From Hydractinia symbiolongicarpus (lineage: Eukaryota > Cnidaria > Hydrozoa > Anthoathecata > Hydractiniidae): DNA of 64,000 nucleotides. Under the pieces are notes generated by a model. That model did no database searches. It was not told the origin of the DNA and saw only the letters and a program-made list of their open reading frames with translations. The stretch is from positions 25,459,501 through 25,523,500 of the forward strand of contig NC_079881.1 in assembly GCF_029227915.1 (NCBI RefSeq). Reading direction: 5' to 3'. The position numbers and the translations under genes were made by a program. Below are positions 26,221 through 40,100 of this stretch, one piece after another. The stretch's first letter is position 1. Each line of letters begins with the position of its first letter.

Positions 26221-27885
26221 GGGTTTTCGTTTGCCGGCGATTAAACTCCTTTTATTCAGCGTCTCATCAAAAACGAAATGATTTTTGAAAACTACAAGTC
26301 TCATGCGTTTTAGTGGTGAAAAATAATTTAAAGAATCCTTCCGGAAAAGAGTTTACTCCCTGGGTACTTTCTTTTTATACTTTTGACTATACGGGCCGAG
26401 TCCGGGATTTTCGCGAATTCGCGGGTTTTGGTTTGCCGGCAATTAAACTCCTTTTAATCAGCGTCTCATCAAAAATGAAATCATTTTTGAAAACTACAAG
26501 TCTCATGCGTTTTAGTGGTGAAGAAATAATTTAAAAAATCGTTCGGGAAATGAGTGTTCTCCCTGGGTATTTTCTTTGTATACCTGGGTACTTTTTTTGT
26601 ATACTTTTGACTATACGGGCCGAGTCCGGGATTTACGGGAAATTGCGGGTTTTCGTTTACCGGCGATTAAACTCCTTTTATTCAGCGTCTCATCAAAAAT
26701 GAAATCGTTTTTGAAAACTACAAGTCTTACCCGTTTTAGTGGTAAAAAATTAATTTAAAAAATCGTTCGGGAAATGAGTTTACTCCCAGTTTACTTTCTT
26801 TGTATACATTTGACTATACGGGTCAAGCACGGGATTTAAGGCAAATTGCGGGTTTTTCGTTTGCCGGCGATTAAACTCCTTTTATTCAGCGTCTCATCAA
26901 AAACGAAATCATTTTTGAAAACTACAAGTCTCATGCGTTTTAGTGGTGAAAAAATAATTTAAAAAATCGTTCGGGAAATGAGTTTACTCCCAGTTTACTT
27001 TCTTTGTATACATTCGAATATACGGGTCAAGCCCGGGATTTACGGCAAATCGCGGGTTTTCGTTTGCCGGCGATTAAACTCCTTTTATTCAGCGTCTCAT
27101 CAAAAACGAAATGATTTTTGAAAACTACAAGTCTCATGCGTTTTAGTGGTGAAAAATAATTTAAAGAATCCTTCGGGAAAAGAGTTTACTCCCTGGGTAC
27201 TTTCTTTTTATACTTTTGACTATACGGGCCGAGTCCGGGATTTTCGCGAATTCGCGGGTTTTGGTTTGCCGGCAATTAAACTCCTTTTAATCAGCGTCTC
27301 ATCAAAAATGAAATCATTTTTGAAAACTACAAGTCTCATGCGTTTTAGTGGTGAAGAAATAATTTAAAAAATCGTTCGGGAAATGAGTGTTCTCCCTGGG
27401 TATTTTCTTTGTATACCTGGGTACTTTTTTTGTATACTTTTGACTATACGGGCCGAGTCCGGGATTTACGGGAAATTGCGGGTTTTCGTTTACCGGCGAT
27501 TAAACTCCTTTTATTCAGCGTCTCATCAAAAATGAAATCGTTTTTGAAAACTACAAGTCTTACCCGTTTTAGTGGTAAAAAATTAATTTAAAAAATCGTT
27601 CGGGAAATGAGTTTACTCCCAGTTTACTTTCTTTGTATACATTTGACTATACGGGTCAAGCACGGGATTTAAGGCAAATTGCGGGTTTTTCGTTTGCCGG
27701 CGATTAAACTCCTTTTATTCAGCGTCTCATCAAAAACGAAATCATTTTTGAAAACTACAAGTCTCATGCGTTTTAGTGGTGAAAAAATAATTTAAAAAAT
27801 CGTTCGGGAAATGAGTTTACTCCCAGTTTACTTTCTTTGTATACATTCGAATATACGGGTCAAGCCCGGGATTTACGGCAAATCG
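26220..27885. repeat. Tandem duplication 2 x 833 bp with an expanded monomer
   Basis: About 833 bp starting near 26,220 is repeated almost exactly from near 27,053; I noticed one change (CCTTCCGGAAAAG versus CCTTCGGGAAAAG). Each copy contains one unusually long monomer in which about 21 bp (CCTGGGTATTTTCTTTGTATA) is followed directly by the equivalent segment CCTGGGTACTTTTTTTGTATA. This is an internal micro-duplication inside the monomer. Since it is the same in both copies, it arose before the 833-bp duplication. Confidence 0.8.
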
Positions 27886-28989
27886 CGGGTTTTCGTTTGC
27901 CGGCGATTAAACTCCTTTTATTCAGCGTCTCATCAAAAATGAAATCATTTTTGAAAACTTCAAGTCTCATGCGTTTTAGTGGTGAAAAAATAATTTAAAA
28001 AATCGTTCGGGAAATGAGTTTACTCCCTGGGTACTTTCTTTGTATACATTCGACTATACGGGCCAAGCCCGGGATTTACGGGAAATCGCAGGTTTTCGTT
28101 TGCCGGCGATTAAATTCCTTTTATTCAGCGTCTCATCAAAAATGAAATCATTTTTGAAAACTACAAGTCTCATGCGTTTTAGTGGTGAAGAAATAATTTA
28201 AAAAATCGTTCGGGTAATGAGTGTACTCCCTGGGTATTTTCTTTGTATACATTCGACTATACGGCCAAGCCAGGGATTTACGGGAAATCGCGGTTTTTCG
28301 TTTGCCGGCGACTAAACTCCTTTTATTTAGCGTCTCATCAATAACGAATACATTTTTGAAAACTACAAGTCTCATTCGTTTTAGTAGTGAAAAATAATTT
28401 AAAGAATCGTTCGGGAAATGAGTTTACTCCCTGGGTACTTTCTTTGTATACTTTTGACTATACGGTCCGAGTCCGGGATTTACGGGAAATCGCGGGTTTT
28501 CGTTTGCCGGCGATTAAACTCCTTTTATTCAGCGTCTCATCAAAAATGAAATCGATTTTGAAAACTACAAGTCTCATGCGTTTTAGTGGTGAAAAAATAA
28601 TTTAAAGAATCCTTCGGGAAATGAGTTTACTCCCAGTTTACTTTCTTTTTATACATTCGACTATACGGGTCAAGCCCCGGATTTACGGCAAATCGGGGGT
28701 TTTCGTTTGCCGGCGATTAAACTGCTTTTATTCAGCGTCTCATCAAAAATGAAATCATTTTTGAAAACTACAAGTCTCGTGCGTTTTAGTGGTGAAGAAA
28801 TAATTTAAAAAATCGTTCGAGAAATGAGTGTTCTCCCTGGGTATTTTCTTTGTATACATTCGACTATACGGCCAAGCCCGGGATTTACAGGAAATCGCGG
28901 GTTTTCGTTTGCCGGCGATTAAACTCCTTTTATTCAGCGTCTTATCAAAAACGAAATGATTTTTGAAAACTACAAGTCTCATGCGTTTT

Positions 28990-31900
28990 AGTGGTAAAAA
29001 AAAATAATTTAAAAAATCGTTCGGGAAATGAGTTTACTCCCTGGGTATTTTCTTTGTATACATTCGACTATACGGCCAAGCCCGGGATTTACGGGAAATC
29101 CCGGGTTTTCGTTTGCCGGCGAATAAACTCCTTTTATTCAGCGTCTCATCAAAAACGAAATCATTTTTGAAAACTACCAGTCTCATGCGTTTTAGTGGTA
29201 AAAAATAATTTAAAAAATCGTTCGGGAAATGAGTTTACTCCCAGTTTACTTTCTTTTTATACATTCGACTATACGGGTCAAGCCCGGGATTTACGGCAAA
29301 TCGGGGGTTTTCGTTTGCCGGGGATTAAATTCCTTTTATTCAGCGTCTCGTCAAAAATGAAATCATTTTTGAAAACTACAAGTCTCATGCGTCTTAGTGG
29401 TGAAAAAATAATTTAAAAAATCGTTCGGGAAATGAGTTTACTCCCTGGGTACTTTCTTTGTATACATTCGACTATACGGGCCAAGCCCGGGATTTACGGG
29501 AAATCACCGGTTTTCGTTTGCCGGCGATTAAACTCCTTTTATTCAGCGTCTCATCAAAAATGAAATCATTTTTGAAAACTACAAGTCTCATGCGTTTTAG
29601 TGGTGAAGAAATAATTTAAAGAATCGTTGGGGAAATGAGTTTACTCCCTAGGTACTTTCTTTATATACTTTTGACTATACGGGCCGAGTCCGGGTTTTAC
29701 GGGAAATTGCGGGTTTTCGTGTGCCGGCGATTAAACCCCTTTTATTCAGCGTCTCATCAAAAATGAAATCATTTTTGAAAACTACAAGTCTCATGCGTCT
29801 TAGTGGTGAAAAAATAATTTAAAAAATCTTTCGGGAAATGAGTTTACTCTCTGGGTACTTTCTTTGTATACATTCGACTATACGAGCCAAGCCCGGGATT
29901 TACGGGAAATCCCGGGTTTTCGTTTGCCGGCGAATAAACTCCTTTTATTCAGCGTCTCATCAAAAACGAAATCATTTTTGAAAACTACCAGTCTCATGCG
30001 TTTTAGTGGTAAAAAATAATTTAAAAAATCGTTCGGGAAATGAGTTTACTCCCAGTTTACTTTCTTTTTATACATTCGACTATACGGCTCAAGCCAGGGA
30101 TTTACGGCAAATCGGGGGTTTTCGTTTGCAGGGGATTAAACTTCTTTTATTCAGCGTCTCATCAAAAATGAAATCATTTTTAAAAACTACAAGTCTCATG
30201 CGTCTTAGTGGTGAAAAAATAATTTAAAAAATCGTTCGGGAAATGAGTTTACTCCCTGGGTACTTTTTTTGTATACATTCGACTATACGGGCCAAGCCCG
30301 GGATTTACGGGAAATCGGGGGTTTTCGTTTGCCGGCGATTAAACTCCTTTTATTCAGCGTCTCATGAAAAATGAAATCATTTTTGAAAACTACAAGTCTC
30401 ATGCGTTTTAGTGGTGAAAAATAATTTAAAGACTCGTTCGGGAAATGAGTTTACTCCCTGGGTATTTTCTTTGTATACATTCGACTATACGGCCAAGCCC
30501 GGGACTTATGGGAAATCCCGGGTTTTCGTTTGCCGGCGAATAAACTCCTTTTATTCAGCGTCTCATCAAAAACGAAATCATTTTTGAAAACTACAAGTCT
30601 CATGCGTTTTAGTGGTAAAAAAAAATAATTTAAAAAATCGTTCGGGAAATGAGTTTACTCCCTGGGTATTTTCTTTGTATACATTCGACTGTACGGCCAA
30701 GCCCGGGATTTACGGGAAATCCCGGGTTTTCGTTTGCCGGCGAATAAACTCCTTTTATTCAGCGTCTCATCAAAAACGAAATCATTTTTGAAAACTACCA
30801 GTCTCATGCGTTTTAGTGGTAAAAAATAATTTAAAAAATCGTTCGGGAAATGAGTTTACTCCCAGTTTACCTTCTTTTTATACATTCGACTATACGGGTC
30901 AAGCCCGGGATTTACGGCAAATCGGGGTTTTTCGTTTGCCGGGGATTAAACTCCTTTTATTCAGCGTCTCGTCAAAAATGAAATCATTTTTGAAAACTAC
31001 AAGTCTCATGCGTCTTAGTGGTGAAAAAATAATTTAAAAAATCGTTCGGGAAATGAGTTTACTCCCTGGGTACTTTCCTTGTATACATTCGACTATACGG
31101 GCCAAGCCCGGGATTTACGGGAAATCACCGGTTTTCGTTTGCCGGCGATTAAACTCCTTTTATTCAGCGTCTCATCAAAAACGAAATCATTTTTGAAAAC
31201 TACAAGTCTCATGCGTTTTAGTGGTAAAAAAAAATAATTTAAAAAATCGTTCTGGAAATGAGTTTACTCCCTGGGTATTTTCTTTGTATACATTCGACTA
31301 TACGGCCAAGCCCGGGATTTACGGGAAATCCCGGGTTTTCGTTTGCCGGCGAATAAACTCCTTTTATTCAGCGTCTCATCAAAAACGAAATCATTTTTGA
31401 AAACTACCAGTCTCATGCGTTTTAGTGGTAAAAAATAATTTAAAAAATCGTTCGGGAAATGAGTTTACTCCCAGTTTACTTTTTTTTATACATTCGACTA
31501 TACGGGTCAAGCCCGGGATTTACGGCAAATCGGGGGTTTTCGTTTGCCGGGGATTAAACTCCTTTTATTCAGCGTCTCGTCAAAAATGAAATCATTTTTG
31601 AAAACTACAAGTCTCATGCGTCTTAGTGGTGAAAAAATAATTTAAAAAATCGTTCGGGAAATGAGTTTACTCCCTGGGTACTTTCTTTGTATACATTAGA
31701 CTATACGGGCCAAGCCCGGGATTTACGGGAAATCACCGGTTTTCGTTTGCCGGCGATTAAACTCCTTTTATTCAGCGTCTCATGAAAAATGAAATCATTT
31801 TTGAAAACTACAAGTCTCATGCGTTTTAGTAATGAAGAAATAATTTAAAGAATCGTTGGGGAAATGAGTTTACTCCCTGGGTACTTTCTTTATATACTTT

Positions 31901-34900
31901 TGACTATACGGGCCGAGTCCGGGTTTTACGGGAAATTGCGGGTTTTCGTTTGCCGGCGATTAAACCCCTTTTATTCAGCGTCTCATCAAAAATGAAATCA
32001 TTTTTGAAAACTACAAGTCTCATGCGTCTTAGTGGTGAAAAAATAATTTAAAAAATCTTTCGGAAAATGAGTTTACTCTCTGGGTACTTTCTTGTATACA
32101 TTCGACTATACGGGCCAAGCCCGGGATTTACGGGAAATCCCGGGTTTTCGTTTGCCGGCGAATAAACTCCTTTTATTCAGCGTCTCATCAAAAACGAAAT
32201 CATTTTTGAAAACTACCAGTCTCATGCGTTTTAGTGGTAAAAAATAATTTAAAAAATCGTTCGGGAAATGAGTTTACTCCCAGTTTACTTTCTTTTTATA
32301 CATTCGACTATACGGGTCAAGCCAGGGATTTACGGCAAATCGGGGGTTTTCGTTTGCCGGGGATTAAACTTCTTTTATTCAGCGTCTCATCAAAAATGAA
32401 ATCATTTTTGAAAACTACAAGTCTCATGCGTCTTAGTGGTGAAAAAATAATTTAAAAAATCGTTCGGGAAATGAGTTTACTCCCTGGGTACTTTTTTTGT
32501 ATACATTCGACTATACGGGCCAAGCCCGGGATTTACGGGAAATCGCGGGTTTTCGTTTGCCGGCGATTAAACTCCTTTTATTCAGCGTCTCATGAAAAAT
32601 GAAATCATTTTTGAAAACTACAAGTCTCATGCGTTTTAGTGGTGAAAAATAATTTAAAGAATCGTTCGGGAAATGAGTTTACTCCCTGGGTATTTTCTTT
32701 GTATACATTCGACTATACGGCCAAGCCCGGGATTTATGGGAAATCCCGGGTTTTCGTTTGCCGGCGAATAAACTCCTTTTATTCAGCGTCTCATCAAAAA
32801 CGAAATCATTTTTGAAAACTACAAGTCTCATGCGTTTTAGTGGTAAAAAAAAATAATTTAAAAAATCGTTCGGGAAATGAGTTTACTCCCTGGGTATTTT
32901 CTTTGTATACATTCGACTATACGGCCAAGCCCAGGATTTACGGGAAATCCCGGGTTTTCGTTTGCCGGCGAATAAACTCCTTTTATTCAGCGTCTCATCA
33001 AAAACGAAATCATTTTTGAAAACTACAAGTCTCATGCGTCTTAGTGGTGAAAAAATAATTTAAAAAATCGTTCGGGAAATGAGTTTACTCCCTGGGTACT
33101 TTCTTTGTATACATTCGACTATACGGGCCAAGCCCGGGATTTACGGGAAATCGCGGGTTTTCGTTTGCCGGCGATTAAACTCCTTTTATTCAGCGTCTCA
33201 TGAAAAATGAAATCATTTTTGAAAACTACAAGTCTCATGCGTTTTAGTGGTGAAGAAATAATTTAAAGAATCGTTGGGGAAATGAGTTTACTCCCTGGGT
33301 ACTTTCTTTATATACTTTTGACTATACGGGCCGAGTCCGGGTTTTACGGGAAATTGCGGGTTTTCGTTTGCCGGCGATTAAACTCCTTTTATTCAGCGTC
33401 TCATCAAAAATGAAATCATTTTTGAAAACTACAAGTCTCATGCGTTTTAGTGGTGAAAAATAATTTAAAGAATCGTTCGGGAAATGAGTTTACTCCCTGG
33501 ATACTTTTTTTGTATACATTCGACTATACGGGCCAAGCCCGGGATTTACGGGAAATCGCGGGTTTTCGTTTGCCGGCGATTAAACTCCTTTTATTCAGCG
33601 TCTCATGAAAAATGAAATCATTTTTGAAAACTACAAGTCTCATGCGTTTTAGTGGTGAAAAATAATTTAAAGAATCGTTCGGGAAATGAGTTTACTCCCT
33701 GGGTATTTTCTTTGTATACATTCGACTATACGGCCAAGCCCGGGATTTATGGGAAATCCCGGGTTTTCGTTTGCCGGCGAATAAACTCCTTTTATTCAGC
33801 GTCTCATCAAAAACGAAATCATTTTTGAAAACTACAAGTCTCATGCGTTTTAGTGGTAAAAAAAAATAATTTAAAAAATCGTTCGGGAAATGAGTTTACT
33901 CCCTGGGTATTTTCTTTGTATACATTCGACTATACGGCCAAGCCCGGGATTTACGGGAAATCCCGGGTTTTCGTTTGCCGGCGAATAAACTCCTTTTATT
34001 CAGCGTCTCATCAAAAACGAAATCATTTTTGAAAACTACAAGTCTCATGCGTCTTAGTGGTGAAAAAATAATTTAAAAAATCGTTCGGGAAATGAGTTTA
34101 CTCCCTGGGTACTTTCTTTGTATACATTCGACTATACGGGCCAAGCCCGGGATTTACGGGAAATCGCGGGTTTTCGTTTGCCGGCGATTAAACTCCTTTT
34201 ATTCAGCGTCTCATGAAAAATGAAATCATTTTTGAAAACTACAAGTCTCATGCGTTTTAGTGGTGAAGAAATAATTTAAAGAATCGTTGGGGAAATGAGT
34301 TTACTCCCTGGGTACTTTCTTTATATACTTTTGACTATACGGGCCGAGTCCGGGTTTTACGGGAAATTGCGGGTTTTTGTTTGCCGGCGATTAAACTCCT
34401 TTTATTCAGCGTCTCATCAAAAATGAAATCATTTTTGAAAACTACAAGTCTCATGCGTTTTAGTGGTGAAAAATAATTTAAAGAATCGTTCGGGAAATGA
34501 GTTTACTCCCTGGGTATTTTCTTTGTATACATTCGACTATACGGCCAAGCCCGGGATTTATGGGAAATCCCGGGTTTTCGTTTGCCGGCGAATAAACTCC
34601 TTTTATTCAGCGTCTCATCAAAAATGAAATCATTTTTGAAAACTACAAGTCTCATGCGTTTTAGTGGTGAAAAAATAATTTAAAAAATCGTTCGGGAAAT
34701 GAGTTTACTCCCTGGGTACTTTTTTTGTATACATTCGACTATACGGGCCAAGCCCGGGATTTACGGGAAATCGCGGGTTTTCGTTTGCCGGCGATTAAAC
34801 TCCTTTTATTCAGCGTCTCATGAAAAATGAAATCATTTTTGAAAACTACAAGTCTCATGCGTTTTAGTGGTGAAAAATAATTTAAAGAATCGTTCGGGAA

Positions 34901-37900
34901 ATGAGTTTACTCCCTGGGTATTTTCTTTGTATACATTCGACTATACGACCAAGCCCGGGACTTATGGGAAATCCCGGGTTTTCGTTTGCCGGCGAATAAA
35001 CTCCTTTTATTCAGCGTCTCATCAAAAACGAAATCATTTTTGAAAACTACCAGTCTCATGCGTTTTAGTGGTAAAAAATAATTTAAAAAATCGTTCGGGA
35101 AATGAGTTTACTCCCAGTTTACTTTCTTTTTATACATTCGACTATACGGGTCAAGCCAGGGATTTACGGCAAATCGGGGGTTTTCGTTTGCCGGGGATTA
35201 AACTTCTTTTATTCAGCGTCTCATCAAAAATGAAATCATTTTTGAAAACTACAAGTCTCATGCGTCTTAGTGGTGAAAAAATAATTTAAAAAATCGTTCG
35301 GGAAATGAGTTTACTCCCTGGGTACTTTTTTTGTATACATTCGACTATACGGGCCAAGCCCGGGATTTACGGGAAATCGCGGGTTTTTGTTTGCCGGCGA
35401 TTAAACTCCTTTTATTCAGCGTCTCATGAAAAATGAAATCATTTTTGAAAACTACAAGTCTCATGCGTTTTAGTGGTGAAAAATAATTTAAAGAATCGTT
35501 CGGGAAATGAGTTTACTCCCTGGGTATTTTCTTTGTATACATTCGACTATACGGCCAAGCCCGGGATTTATGGGAAATCCCGGGTTTTCGTTTGCCGGCG
35601 AATAAACTCCTTTTATTCAGCGTCTCATCAAAAACGAAATCATTTTTGAAAACTACAAGTCTCATGCGTTTTAGTGGTAAAAAAAAATAATTTAAAAAAT
35701 CGTTCGGGAAATGAGTTTACTCCCTGGGTATTTTCTTTGTATACATTCGACTATACGGCCAAGCCCGGGATTTACGGGAAATCCCGGGTTTTCGTTTGCC
35801 GGCGAATAAACTCCTTTTATTCAGCGTCTCATCAAAAACGAAATCATTTTTGAAAACTACAAGTCTCATGCGTCTTAGTGGTGAAAAAATACTTTAAAAA
35901 ATCGTTCGGGAAATGAGTTTACTCCCTGGGTACTTTCTTTGTATACATTCGACTATACGGGCCAAGCCCGGGATTTACGGGAAATCACCGGTTTTCGTTT
36001 GCCGGCGATTAAACTCCTTTTATTCAGCGTCTCATGAAAAATGAAATCATTTTTGAAAACTACAAGTCTCATGCGTTTTAGTGGTGAAGAAATAATTTAA
36101 AGAATCGTTGGGGGAATGAGTTTACTCCCTGGGTACTTTCTTTATATACTTTTGACTATACGGGCCGAGTCCGGGTTTTACGGGAAATTGCGGGTTTTCG
36201 TTTGCCGGCGATTAAACTCCTTTTATTCAGCGTCTCATCAAAAATGAAATCATTTTTGAAAACTACAAGTCTCATGCGTTTTAGTGGTGAAAAATAATTT
36301 AAAGAATCGTTCGGGAAATGAGTTTACTCCCTGGGTATTTTCTTTGTATACATTCGACTATACGGCCAAGCCCGGGATTTATGGGAAATCCCGGGTTTTC
36401 GTTTGCCGGCGAATAAACTCCTTTTATTCAGCGTCTCATCAAAAATGAAATCATTTTTGAAAACTACAAGTCTCATGCGTTTTAGTGGTGAAAAAATAAT
36501 TTAAAAAATCGTTCGGGAAATGAGTTTACTCCCTGGGTACTTTTTTTGTATACATTCGACTATACGGGCCAAGCCCGAGATTTACGGGAAATCGCGGGTT
36601 TTCGTTTGCCGGCGATTAAACTCCTTTTATTCAGCGTCTCATGAAAAATGAAATCATTTTTGAAAACTACAAGTCTCATGCGTTTTAGTGGTGAAAAATA
36701 ATTTAAAGAATCGTTCGGGAAATGAGTTTACTCCCTGGGTATTTTCTTTGTATACATTCGACTATACGGCCAAGCCCGGGACTTATGGGAAATCCCGGGT
36801 TTTCGTTTGCCGGCGAATAAACTACTTTTATTCAGCGTCTCATCAAAAACGAAATCATTTTTGAAAACTACAAGTCTCATGCGTTTTAGTGGTAAAAAAA
36901 AATAATTTAAAAAATCGTTCGGGAAATGAGTTTACTCCCTGGGTATTTTCTTTGTATACATTCGACTATACGGCCAAGCCCGGGATTTACGGGAAATCCC
37001 GGGTTTTCGTTTGCCGGCGAATAAACTCCTTTTATTCAGCGTCTCATCAAAAACGAAATCATTTTTGAAAACTACCAGTCTCATGCGTTTTAGTGGTAAA
37101 AAATAATTTAAAAAATCGTTCCGGGAAATGAGTTTACTCCCAGTTTACTTTCTTTTTATACATTCGACTATACGGGTCAAGCCCGGGATTTACGGCAAAT
37201 CGGGGGTTTTCGTTTGCCGGGGATTAAACTCCTTTTATTCAGCGTCTCGTCAAAAATGAAATCATTTTTGAAAACTACAAGTCTCATGCGTCTTAGTGGT
37301 GAAAAAATAATTTAAAAAATCGTTCGGGAAATGAGTTTACTCCCTGGGTACTTTCTTTGTATACATTCGACTATACGGGCCAAGCCCGGGATTTACGGGA
37401 AATCACCGGTTTTCGTTTGCCGGCGAATAAACTCCTTTTATTCAGCGTCTCATCAAAAACGAAATCATTTTTGAAAACTACCAGTCTCATGCGTTTTAGT
37501 GGTAAAAAATAATTTAAAAAATCGTTCGGGAAATGAGTTTACTCCCTGGGTATTTTCTTTGTATACATTCGACTATACGGCCAAGCCCGGGATTTACGGG
37601 AAATCCCGGGTTTTCGTTTGCCGGCGAATAAACTCCTTTTATTCAGCGTCTCATCAAAAACGAAATCATTTTTGAAAACTACCAGTCTCATGCGTTTTAG
37701 TGGTAAAAAATAATTTAAAAAATCGTTCGGGAAATGAGTTTACTCCCAGTTTACTTTCTTTTTATACATTCGACTATACGGGTCAAGCCCGGGATTTACG
37801 GCAAATCGGGGGTTTTCGTTTGCCGGGGATTAAACTCCTTTTATTCAGCGTCTCGTCAAAAATGAAATCATTTTTGAAAACTACAAGTCTCATGCGTCTT

Positions 37901-40100
37901 AGTAGTGAAAAAATAATTTAAAAAATCGTTCGGGAAATGAGTTTACTCCCTGGGTACTTTCTTTGTATACATTCGACTATACGGGCCAAGCCCGGGATTT
38001 ACGGGAAATCACCGGTTTTCGTTTGCCGGCGATTAAACTCCTTTTATTCAGCGTCTCATGAAAAATGAAATCATTTTTGAAAACTACAAGTCTCATGCGT
38101 TTTAGTGGTGAAGAAATAATTTAAAGAATCGTTGGGGAAATGAGTTTACTCCCTGGGTACTTTCTTTATATACTTTTGACTATACGGGCCGAGTCCGGGT
38201 TTTACGGGAAATTGCGGGTTTTCGTTTGCCGGCGATTAAACCCCTTTTATTCAGCGTCTCATCAAAAATGAAATCATTTTTGAAAACTACAAGTCTCATG
38301 CGTCTTAGTGGTGAAAAAATAATTTAAAAAATCTTTCGGGAAATGAGTTTACTCTCTGGGTACTTTCTTGTATACATTCGACTATACGGGCCAAGCCCGG
38401 GATTAACGGGAAATCCCGGGTTTTCGTTTGCCGGCGAATAAACTCCTTTTATTCAGCGTCTCATCAAAAACGAAATCATTTTTGAAAACTACCAGTCTCA
38501 TGCGTTTTAGTGGTAAAAAATAATTTAAAAAATCGTTCGGGAAATGAGTTTACTCCCAGTTTACTTTCTTTTTATACATTCGACTATACGGGTCAAGCCA
38601 GGGATTTACGGCAAATCGGAGGTTTTCGTTTGCTGGGGATTAAACTTCTTTTATTCAGCGTCTCATCAAAAATGAAATCATTTTTGAAAACTACAAGTCT
38701 CATGCGTCTTAGTGGTAAAAAAATAATTTAAAAAATCGTTCGAGAAATGAGTTTACTCCCTGGGTACTTTTTTTGTATACATTCGACTATACGGGCCAAG
38801 CCCGGGATTTACGGGAAATCGCGGGTTTTCGTTTGCCGGCGATTAAACTCCTTTTATTCAGCGTCTCATGAAAAATGAAATCATTTTTGAAAACTACAAG
38901 TCTCATGCCTTTTAGTGGTGAAAAATAATTTAAAGAATCGTTCGGGAAATGAGTTTACTCCCTGGGTATTTTCTTTGTATACATTCGACTATACGGCCAA
39001 GCCCGGGATTTATGGGAAATCCCGGGTTTTCGTTTGCCGGCGAATAAACTCCTTTTATTCAGCGTCTCATCAAAAACGAAATCATTTTTGAAAACTACAA
39101 GTCTCATGCGTTTTAGTGGTAAAAAAAAATAATTTAAAAAATCGTTCGAGAAATGAGTTTACTCCCTGGGTATTTTCTTTGTATACATTCGACTATACGG
39201 CCAAGCCCGGGATTTACGGGATATCCCGGGTTTTCGTTTGCCGGCGAATAAACTCCTTTTATTCAGCGTCTCATCAAAAACGAAATCATTTTTGAAAACT
39301 ACCAGTCTCATGCGTTTTAGTGGTAAAAAATAATTTAAAAAATCGTTCGGGAAATGAGTTTACTCCCAGTTTACTTTCTTTTTATACATTCGACTATACG
39401 GGTCAAGCCCGGGATTTACGGCAAATCGGGGGTTTTCGTTTGCCGGGGTTTAAACTCCTTTTATTCAGCGTCTCGTCAAAAATGAAATCATTTTTAAAAA
39501 CTACAAGTCTCATGCGCCTTAGTGGTGAAAAAATAATTTAAAAAATCGTTCGGGAAATGAGTTTACTCCCTGGGTACTTTCTTTGTATACATTCGACTAT
39601 ACGGGCCAAGCCCGGGATTTACGGGAAATCACCGGTTTTCGTTTGCCGGCGATTAAACTCCTTTCATTCAGCGTCTCATGAAAAATGAAATCATTTTTGA
39701 AAACTACAAGTCTCATGCGTTTTAGTGGTGAAGAAATAATTTAAAGAATCGTTGGGGAAATGAGTTTACTCCCTGGGTACTTTCTTTATATACTTTTGAC
39801 TATACGGGCCGAGTCCGGGTTTTACGGGAAATTGCGGGTTTTCGTTTGCCGGCGATTAAACTCCTTTTATTTAGCGTCTCATCAAAAATGAAATCATTTT
39901 TGAAAACTACAAGTCTCATGCGTTTTAGTGGTGAAAAATAATTTAAAGAATCGTTCGGGAAATGAGTTTACTCCCTGGGTATTTTCTTTGTATACATTCG
40001 ACTATACGGCCAAGCCCGGGATTTATGGGAAATCCCGGGTTTTAGTTTGCCGGCGAATAAACTCCTTTTATTCAGCGTCTCATCAAAAATGAAATCATTT
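28990..40100. repeat. Satellite domain built on 4-monomer (~810 bp) blocks
   Basis: A marker block (CCAGTCTCATGCG, then a shortened AAAAAATAATTT tail, then CTTTTTATACATTCG and AAATCGGGGGTTTTCG) recurs with starts near 29,195, 30,006, 30,816, 32,234, 35,068, 37,700, 38,510 and 39,320. Spacings are 811, 810, 1,418, 2,834, 2,632, 810 and 810 bp, all near-multiples of the monomer. The marker GAATCGTTGGGG recurs at about 29,621, 31,850, 33,268, 34,281, 36,102, 38,126 and 39,746. This domain is enriched in AAATCCCGGG and GGCGAATAAAC variants compared with 1-22 kb. It contains no gene. Confidence 0.75.
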
